From the NCBI GenBank assembly GCA_937889205.1, contig CALARN010000029.1:1-5953 (forward strand): a stretch of DNA of 5,953 bases, written 5' to 3'. The stretch comes from an uncultured bacterium (GTDB taxonomy: Bacteria; Patescibacteriota; Dojkabacteria; B142; OLB20). This document shows, piece after piece, positions 1 through 4,760 of this stretch. A program made the position numbers and the translations under genes. Positions within the stretch are counted from its first letter, which is position 1. Every line of letters begins with the position of its first letter. The notes under the pieces are model-generated. The model had not been told where the DNA came from. It saw nothing but the letters and a program-made list of their open reading frames with translations, and ran no database searches.

Positions 1-49
1 ATCTTTGCGGACTAATCTATCTGGATAGTGGTATATTTCTATATTATTG

Positions 50-58
50 TGATATAAT
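50..58 (+). promoter_or_regulatory. Extended -10 promoter for the small plus-strand gene
   Basis: The bases TGATATAAT form a perfect extended -10 element (TGn followed by TATAAT at 53-58). No convincing -35 box lies 16-18 bases upstream, which is tolerated in extended -10 promoters. Transcription would start near 65, leaving a leader of about 20-25 bases before the GTG at 84 or the ATG at 90. The surrounding DNA is very AT-rich, so chance matches are possible, but position and quality fit the downstream gene. Confidence 0.6.
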
Positions 59-89
59 TATTGTTGCATTATTTTAATATTTAGTGATA

Positions 90-491
90 ATGAGAATATC
101 TAAACCCGATTGCCAAATTGGAAATTCCTTTTTTGATAAAATCGATATGGCCCTAGAAATTAGCGTTAACCCAAACTCCCAGCCAGCAAGTACAGAAAGA
201 ATATTACCAAAACCAATTGAAAAAATTTCTAAATATAGCCTAGTGACTGCATTAGTAGCTGCAGGCGGGCTTTGCACTAGAGTAAAAACTATTCATAACG
301 CACAACTTGTTTCAGTTGACCATCCAGAGAAACCAATAAAAAAGGAAACTTATGTTCATATTCCCAATATGTGCGTTAGCTGTCCCGAAGTCCCAAATTG
401 CCCCCTATCATTACGTTATAATATCAACCCAACAAATGAACAATTAAAGAGAATTGAAGAATTAGCTCCGGGAGATTCGATTGAGATTTAA
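90..491 (+). CDS. Small cysteine-containing hypothetical protein
   Basis: I do not recognise this 133-residue protein. The first half is polar. Residues 49-61 form a short hydrophobic, Ala/Gly/Val-rich stretch that is too short for a confident membrane helix. The C-terminal part has a Cys cluster, C95-x2-C98-x5-C104, preceded by a His at residue 90; two more Cys lie at 8 and 62. Such a cluster could bind zinc or an Fe-S centre, but no family assignment follows. I chose ATG at 90; a GTG two codons upstream (84) is in frame, and neither start has a Shine-Dalgarno motif. The gene is convergent with dnaK, has its own extended -10 promoter at 50-58, and ends 19 bases before a strong hairpin terminator. 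Together these support a real, independently transcribed gene. The overlapping minus-strand frame in 74-277 has no comparable support. Confidence 0.7.
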   Translation: MRISKPDCQIGNSFFDKIDMALEISVNPNSQPASTERILPKPIEKISKYSLVTALVAAGGLCTRVKTIHNAQLVSVDHPEKPIKKETYVHIPNMCVSCPEVPNCPLSLRYNINPTNEQLKRIEELAPGDSIEI

Positions 492-510
492 TTGAAATTT
501 TAATGATAAC

Positions 511-540
511 AAAGCCGCCGTTTTCACGGCGGCTTTTCTT
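511..540 (+). terminator. Rho-independent terminator in the convergent gap
   Basis: A 10-bp perfect stem (AAAGCCGCCG at 511-520 pairing with CGGCGGCTTT at 527-536) encloses a 6-base loop whose outer T and A can also pair. On the plus strand it is followed by a run of T interrupted by one C, so it is a good terminator for the small gene ending at 491. It also lies about 21 bases past the dnaK stop. Read on the minus strand, the stem has only a short T run before mixed sequence, so it is at best a weaker terminator for the hrcA-grpE-dnaK transcript. It is the most GC-rich stretch in the gap. Confidence 0.9.
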
Positions 541-557
541 TTTCACTTAAGAAGCTT

Positions 558-2483
558 TTACTTCTTGTCTTTATCTATAACCTCACCTTCTGCAGGCTCT
601 GTGCCTTTTCCACCTTCCTTTTTGTCTTCTCCTTTATCTTTCTTTTCTTTTTCAGCCTCTTCTGCAGCTTTTTTGTACATTTCTGCACCTTTTTCTTGCA
701 GCTTTGTTGAAAGCTCTTTTGTCTTTTCTTTGACAGCCTCTTGATCAAAGTCATCTTTAGCTATCATTTCTTTTAATTCTGTAGAAAGCTTGTTTAGTTC
801 TTCTTTGTCTTTATCAGCTAACTTTTCTTTCATCTCGTCAACAAATTTCTCAACCTGGAAAGCAAGACTTTCTGCTTCAATCTTAACTTCTGATCTTTCT
901 TTAATTTTTTTATCTTCTGCTGCGTGTTCTGCGGCTTCTTTTACTAAAGCATCAACTTCTTTGTCATCAAGCTGAGTTGAGGCAGTAATAGTAATAGACT
1001 GCTCTTTACCTGTTGCTTTATCTTTTGCGGTTACATTCAAGATACCATTGGCATCTATTTTGAAAGTCACTTCTATTTGAGGTACACCTCTAGGGGCAGG
1101 AGCAATACCATCCAAAATGAATTTGCCTAAAGTCTTATTGTCTTTGGCCATTTCTCGTTCACCCTGTAGAATATGTATCTCTACACCCGGCTGATTGTCT
1201 GCAGCTGTTGAAAACACCTGAGTCTTCTCAGTAGGAATAGTTGTATTTCTATCAATTAATGGTGTTCTAATACCACCTAACGTCTCTAACCCGAGAGTAA
1301 GAGGTGTAACATCAAGCAAAGTAATATCTTTTACATTCCTATCACCTTGTAAAACTGCACCTTGTATAGCTGCTCCAACTGCTACCACTTCATCTGGATT
1401 AACTCCTTGATGGGGGTCTTTGCCAAAAAACTCTTTTACTTTCTTAAGCACTATTGGCATTCTAGTCATACCACCAACCATAACTACATCGTTTAAGTCA
1501 GAAACTTTGACTCCGGCATCTTTCAAGGCTTTTTTAACTGGCTCGAAAGTCTTATCGACCAAACCCGAGACTAGTTTCTCTAAATCAGCTCGAGTCATTG
1601 TTTTTACTAAATGCTTAGGGCCTTTAGAATCAGCAGTTAAGTATGGCAAGTTAATCTCGGTTGAATCTGAGCTTGAAAGCGTAATTTTTGCTTTTTCAGC
1701 TGCATCTTTCAATCTTTGAATCGCCGCCTTATCTTCAGAAAGATCCATCCCATTTTGTTTTTCAAACTCATCCATCAACCATTTCATAATTGCTTGATCG
1801 AAGTCATCACCACCTAAGTGTGTATCACCATTGGTAGCTTTTACTTCAAATACACCTTCACCAATATCTAGAATTGAGATATCAAAAGTACCACCACCTA
1901 AATCGTAGACTGCAATTGTTTTCTCACCTGATTTATCCAACCCATAGGCTAAGGCAGCTGCCGTTGGCTCGTTAATAATTCTTTTTACTTCTAAACCAGC
2001 AATTTTACCGGCATTTTTAGTTGCTTGTCTTTGTGAGTCATCGAAGTATGCGGGTACTGTAATTACAGCCTCAGATACTGTTTCACCCAAAAAGGCTTCT
2101 GCGTCTGCCTTAATCTTAGCCAATACTTTTGCAGAGATAACTTCAGGTGCAACCCATTTAGAGCCAAGTTTAACTTCAACTCCACCTTTATCACTTTTTC
2201 TGATTTCAAAAGGTAGAACTTTCTTATCTCGCTGCACTTCTTCATCATCCCAGCGTCTACCAATCAATCTCTTGATTGAATAGAACGTCTGCTCAGGATT
2301 AGTTACCATCTGATTTTTTGCTGTTACACCAACGATTTCATCGTTAGTATCTAGGTTAATAGCGACTACAGATGGAGTAGTGCGGTAACCTTCTTTGTTA
2401 GAGATGACTTCTGGTTCTCCTGCAGTTGTGTATGCAACACAAGAGTTAGTTGTACCTAAGTCTATACCTATAATTTTTCCCAT
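558..2483 (-). CDS. dnaK: Molecular chaperone DnaK (Hsp70)
   Basis: This is the ATP-dependent cytosolic Hsp70 chaperone, which binds exposed hydrophobic peptides and cycles with a J-protein and GrpE. The 641-residue protein is full length. The nucleotide-binding domain (about 1-385) opens with the phosphate-1 motif GIDLGTTNSC (6-15). It carries K71 at the position of the catalytic Lys, the phosphate-2 motif DLGGGTF with the conserved Thr at 199, and the adenosine motif VGGMTRMP (336-343). The interdomain linker is at 388-392 (TLLDV), followed by the substrate-binding beta domain (about 393-505) and helical lid (about 506-605). The last 35 residues are Lys/Glu-rich and end in EGEVIDKDKK, resembling the usual acidic EEV-type tail. 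The NBD keeps the segment that is shortened in many Gram-positive DnaKs. It lies 32 bases after grpE, with an AT-only spacer lacking a Shine-Dalgarno motif. It is the last gene of the operon; no dnaJ follows. Confidence 0.99.
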   Translation of the reverse strand: MGKIIGIDLGTTNSCVAYTTAGEPEVISNKEGYRTTPSVVAINLDTNDEIVGVTAKNQMVTNPEQTFYSIKRLIGRRWDDEEVQRDKKVLPFEIRKSDKGGVEVKLGSKWVAPEVISAKVLAKIKADAEAFLGETVSEAVITVPAYFDDSQRQATKNAGKIAGLEVKRIINEPTAAALAYGLDKSGEKTIAVYDLGGGTFDISILDIGEGVFEVKATNGDTHLGGDDFDQAIMKWLMDEFEKQNGMDLSEDKAAIQRLKDAAEKAKITLSSSDSTEINLPYLTADSKGPKHLVKTMTRADLEKLVSGLVDKTFEPVKKALKDAGVKVSDLNDVVMVGGMTRMPIVLKKVKEFFGKDPHQGVNPDEVVAVGAAIQGAVLQGDRNVKDITLLDVTPLTLGLETLGGIRTPLIDRNTTIPTEKTQVFSTAADNQPGVEIHILQGEREMAKDNKTLGKFILDGIAPAPRGVPQIEVTFKIDANGILNVTAKDKATGKEQSITITASTQLDDKEVDALVKEAAEHAAEDKKIKERSEVKIEAESLAFQVEKFVDEMKEKLADKDKEELNKLSTELKEMIAKDDFDQEAVKEKTKELSTKLQEKGAEMYKKAAEEAEKEKKDKGEDKKEGGKGTEPAEGEVIDKDKK

Positions 2484-2515
2484 TTTAAATAAGTTAAAAA
2501 ATATTAATTACAAAA

Positions 2516-3112
2516 TTATTTACCAATTATTACCTTAGCAGGCCTAAATATTTTATTGTTTTCTTTATTAAAATACCCTTTACCGGCTATATGAATTATT
2601 TTATTCTGTTGTTTCTTATCGTTAACTGGCGCCGTACTAATAGCCTCCATAGTTGCAGCTTCAAAAACTCCACCGACTTCTGCCTTTATTTCAGTCAATC
2701 CGTAATTTGTTAACAACTCTGTGAATTTTCTACGGATGATAACCATACCTTTATAAAAATCATTATTTTCAGATATTTTATCTGCCTCTAAACTTATTGC
2801 CCTATCAAAATCGTCAACTACATCAATAATTTGATTAAGTAAAATCTTATTTGCAACAATTTGTGCTTCAGATTTCTCATTTTCGGCTCTCTTACGATAA
2901 TTAACAAAATCTGCGAGTAGCTGTAGTCTTGAAAGCTTCTCTTTTTCTAATTCTGCAGTAATCTTTTCAATTTCTTCATTGCAATCACACTCACATCTAC
3001 TATCGCATTCGCAGTTCTCACAATCACACTTATTTTCATTACAGTTACAATCACACTCACAGTTACACTGCTCTTTAACTTCCTGCTCAAAATTATCTTT
3101 GTCTTTTGTCAT
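2516..3112 (-). CDS. grpE: GrpE nucleotide exchange factor with Cys-rich N-terminal tail
   Basis: GrpE is a homodimer that opens the DnaK nucleotide site to release ADP. At 198 residues the length is ordinary. Residues 47-110 look like the long dimerisation helix, including the typical ADFVNYRKRAE stretch (67-77). Residues 117-160 give the helical part, and the end carries the beta-wing signature GKGY...IFRPAKVIIGK (177-198). What is odd is the N-terminus: residues 16-44 hold 12 Cys (16, 18, 20, 22, 24, 29, 31, 34, 36, 40, 42, 44) spaced mainly as CxC and interleaved with Asp, Glu and Asn. GrpE N-termini are normally disordered and acidic, with few or no Cys; here the acidic character is kept but a metallothionein-like pattern is superimposed. 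Metal binding is inference. The ATG at 3112 is the first start after hrcA (24-base gap); no Shine-Dalgarno motif is visible. A start downstream of the Cys block is unlikely, because the next Met is at residue 123, inside the core. Confidence 0.97.
   Translation of the reverse strand: MTKDKDNFEQEVKEQCNCECDCNCNENKCDCENCECDSRCECDCNEEIEKITAELEKEKLSRLQLLADFVNYRKRAENEKSEAQIVANKILLNQIIDVVDDFDRAISLEADKISENNDFYKGMVIIRRKFTELLTNYGLTEIKAEVGGVFEAATMEAISTAPVNDKKQQNKIIHIAGKGYFNKENNKIFRPAKVIIGK
2981..3067 (-). repeat. Hexanucleotide-like repeat encoding the GrpE CxC tract
   Basis: On the coding strand this stretch is a degenerate 6-base periodicity of the form TGY-RAN, alternating Cys codons with Asp, Glu or Asn codons. 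It contains near-duplicates: ECDCN occurs at residues 19-23 and again at 41-45, and shorter ECD units recur between them. Most Cys codons are TGT, with TGC at the 3' end. The pattern suggests growth by slippage of a short unit inside a reading frame, since the frame is preserved on both sides. Confidence 0.7.
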
Positions 3113-3136
3113 AATGAATAACTAATATATATAAAT

Positions 3137-3868
3137 TTAGCGCCATCCACTAATAACATCTTCCATAGTATTGGCTACAAAATCTACAGTAGGCACAATT
3201 TTCTGATAATCTATTCTTTCAGGGCCAATAACACCAACATAACCCTTACTATTATCATATAAATTGACAAGACTATAGATAATGACTGTATCTTTAAAAA
3301 CCTCAAGCTTGGTATCAGAACCAAATAGGACCCTTACCTTGCTATCTGTATAGTTTCTAGTAAGTATTTTCTTCAATGTGATTCTGTCCTCAATTACACG
3401 AATCAAATTGCACAACCCTTCTACTTGTTTATATTCTGGCAGTGTAGGGATTTTCGCTAATCCGGCATGATATACCCTGCTACCAAAAAGTCCCATAGCT
3501 ACATTGTTCGTCTGCTCAACCAAAGACTGCAAAGCGGTATAAATTAACTCATCTAGATCAAAGCGCTGTTTGAAAAGCTCTTGCCTGATAATACTTGCTA
3601 ATGTAATCTCTAAGTTATTTTCTGCAATTTCATCAATCAAATCAGCTACAAATTCTTTATAGGCTAAGGTAGTTGGAATTCTCCCCGCTGATGTGTGAGT
3701 TTTTCGCAAATATCCTTGTTTCATTAACTCTGCCATTTCATTACGAATGGTTGCAGAACTGACATCCCATCCATACTTACTAACCAAATTTATTGAGCCA
3801 ACTGCTTCAGCACTTTCAATGAACTCATTAATAATTGCTTCGAGTAACTTCTTTTGTCTAGGTGTCAT
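3137..3868 (-). CDS. hrcA: Heat-inducible transcription repressor HrcA, short form
   Basis: HrcA is the dimeric repressor that binds CIRCE and holds class I heat-shock genes off; GroEL commonly assists its folding. Residues 1-66 form the winged helix-turn-helix, with the recognition region SSATIRNEMAELMKQGYL (37-54) and the wing motif HTSAGRIPT (58-66), both hallmarks of the family. The C-terminal half has the GAF-like core, including LCNLIRVIED (152-161) and the signature GYVGVIGPERIDYQKI (209-224). At 243 residues it is about 100 shorter than the usual length of around 340. The shortfall lies in the middle, where the inserted dimerisation domain normally sits, while both ends are intact; it looks like a compact variant rather than a frameshifted gene. 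It is the first gene of the hrcA-grpE-dnaK operon, behind a CIRCE/promoter overlap, so it should repress itself. ATG at 3868 is the natural start, about 23 bases after the predicted transcription start. Confidence 0.96.
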   Translation of the reverse strand: MTPRQKKLLEAIINEFIESAEAVGSINLVSKYGWDVSSATIRNEMAELMKQGYLRKTHTSAGRIPTTLAYKEFVADLIDEIAENNLEITLASIIRQELFKQRFDLDELIYTALQSLVEQTNNVAMGLFGSRVYHAGLAKIPTLPEYKQVEGLCNLIRVIEDRITLKKILTRNYTDSKVRVLFGSDTKLEVFKDTVIIYSLVNLYDNSKGYVGVIGPERIDYQKIVPTVDFVANTMEDVISGWR

Positions 3869-3898
3869 AATAACAATATAATAACCATAGCCTGCATC

Positions 3899-3928
3899 AC
3901 TATATCATTTAGCAGACTAAGCCGTCAA
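3899..3928 (-). promoter_or_regulatory. Heat-shock operon promoter (-35/extended -10)
   Basis: On the minus strand, TTGACG (3928-3923) and TATAGT (3904-3899) are separated by 18 bases. The -10 is preceded by TG plus one base, giving an extended -10. This is a housekeeping sigma-type promoter, as expected for HrcA-controlled operons. Transcription would start near 3892, giving a leader of roughly 23 bases before the hrcA ATG. The -35 box and most of the spacer lie inside the CIRCE operator, so bound HrcA would block RNA polymerase. Confidence 0.8.
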
Positions 3929-3935
3929 GTGCTAA
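3909..3935. promoter_or_regulatory. CIRCE operator (HrcA binding site)
   Basis: The plus strand reads TTAGCAGAC, nine bases, then AAGTGCTAA. Against the established CIRCE consensus (TTAGCACTC-N9-GAGTGCTAA) the left arm matches 7 of 9 and the right arm 8 of 9, with the exact 9-base spacer. The mismatches fall at the inner ends of the arms, while the outer TTAGCA/TGCTAA are perfect. It sits directly upstream of hrcA and overlaps its promoter. I saw no second copy in the hrcA-grpE or grpE-dnaK gaps. Confidence 0.93.
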
Positions 3936-3959
3936 TTTGGGGATTTTTATTATCGCAAA

Positions 3960-4751
3960 CTAATTATTAACAATAACCTCATAAGGTATTCTCACATTCT
4001 TTAATCTACGGATTCCGTTATCTTCAACCTGATTCAGAAAAGTCTCAAAAGTATAATTTTTTCCGGCTAAATTTTCTAGCCATTTTTGCTCAGCAAGAGG
4101 TTTCAGTGGATCAACAACCTTAATCAACCCAAACCTAATACCATTCTGATCTTCGTAGTATCTTGAAGAATGCACATATTCAATTTCAGTTGTCACACCT
4201 TCAATTTTTGTAACTCTTCTAACCAGCATAATATGATGTGCGTTTTTAATTTTGCCCTTAGAGCGAATAAAATCGCCTGGCCTGACATTATTGAGATTAT
4301 TAATCTTACGGCAATTCAACTCACTTGTAAGCATATCTGCTCCCATATTCTCGACTGGCCTTAGTAGCCTTCTTAATCTGTTTAATAAGTCATTTTTAGG
4401 GAACTTAAGATAATTCTGCAAATGTTTTTTGCGCGTACACTTAATTAAATAGCCAATTATATGCACCACGAAACCAGAACAATCTATACCTATTCCACGA
4501 CTAATCATAAACTCTCTAATTTGTTCTACCGAGGCCTTTTCTACATCAAAATCCTTTAGTTTAGCCCATACTCTAACTTCTTTAACTATTTCACCGGGGT
4601 CACCTTTCCCAACCAACACTCTTAAACCGGCCCTTTCTTTAAATTTATTGATGTAGTAAGGGCAAACAACTTCTTTACCACCAATTGGTAGGTGCATGTA
4701 TTCATGAATTACTAATTCTGCTAGCCTTGGTAAGATTAATATCTCTTTCAT
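3960..4751 (-). CDS. NlpC/P60-like cysteine hydrolase, cytoplasmic
   Basis: This 263-residue protein carries the marks of an NlpC/P60 (papain-like) fold. The nucleophile motif is IDCSGFV with Cys91. A VRPGDFI strand motif (156-162) is the equivalent of the usual L-x-PGD. AHHIMLV (171-177) supplies the likely catalytic His172 or His173, and YVHSSR (192-197) offers a third polar residue, His194. The family cleaves amide bonds, usually in cell-wall peptides or related gamma-glutamyl compounds. There is no signal peptide or membrane segment, so a cytoplasmic role is more likely than wall remodelling. The 80-residue distance between Cys and His is longer than in standard NlpC/P60 domains because of a basic insert (about 104-150). 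The N-terminal 85 residues match nothing I recognise. It starts 9 bases after the ATP-grasp gene and is probably co-transcribed and functionally paired with it. ATG at 4751 lacks a Shine-Dalgarno motif. The substrate is unknown. Confidence 0.75.
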   Translation of the reverse strand: MKEILILPRLAELVIHEYMHLPIGGKEVVCPYYINKFKERAGLRVLVGKGDPGEIVKEVRVWAKLKDFDVEKASVEQIREFMISRGIGIDCSGFVVHIIGYLIKCTRKKHLQNYLKFPKNDLLNRLRRLLRPVENMGADMLTSELNCRKINNLNNVRPGDFIRSKGKIKNAHHIMLVRRVTKIEGVTTEIEYVHSSRYYEDQNGIRFGLIKVVDPLKPLAEQKWLENLAGKNYTFETFLNQVEDNGIRRLKNVRIPYEVIVNN

Positions 4752-4760
4752 AGTTATATT

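Noticed and set aside
74..277. A 67-codon minus-strand frame overlapping the small plus-strand gene
   Set aside because: It has no promoter or terminator of its own, whereas the plus-strand gene has both and encodes a more protein-like sequence.
549..566. A 6-bp inverted repeat (AAGAAG...CTTCTT) at the end of dnaK
   Set aside because: It overlaps the dnaK stop and last codons, has weak pairing and no T run; the hairpin at 511-536 is the far better terminator.
790..975. A 61-codon plus-strand open frame rich in Ser
   Set aside because: It is the antisense shadow of the DnaK lid region; its repeated Ser/Phe codons mirror Lys/Glu/Ala codons of dnaK.
1420..1719. A 99-codon plus-strand open frame inside dnaK
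   Set aside because: It lies antisense to the highly conserved DnaK core, has no promoter or ribosome site, and its Ser/Phe/Leu-rich composition is what the reverse complement of a coding strand rich in Lys and Glu codons gives.
4170..4364. A 64-codon plus-strand frame within the NlpC/P60-like gene
   Set aside because: It is antisense to the catalytic PGD/HH region and has no independent support.
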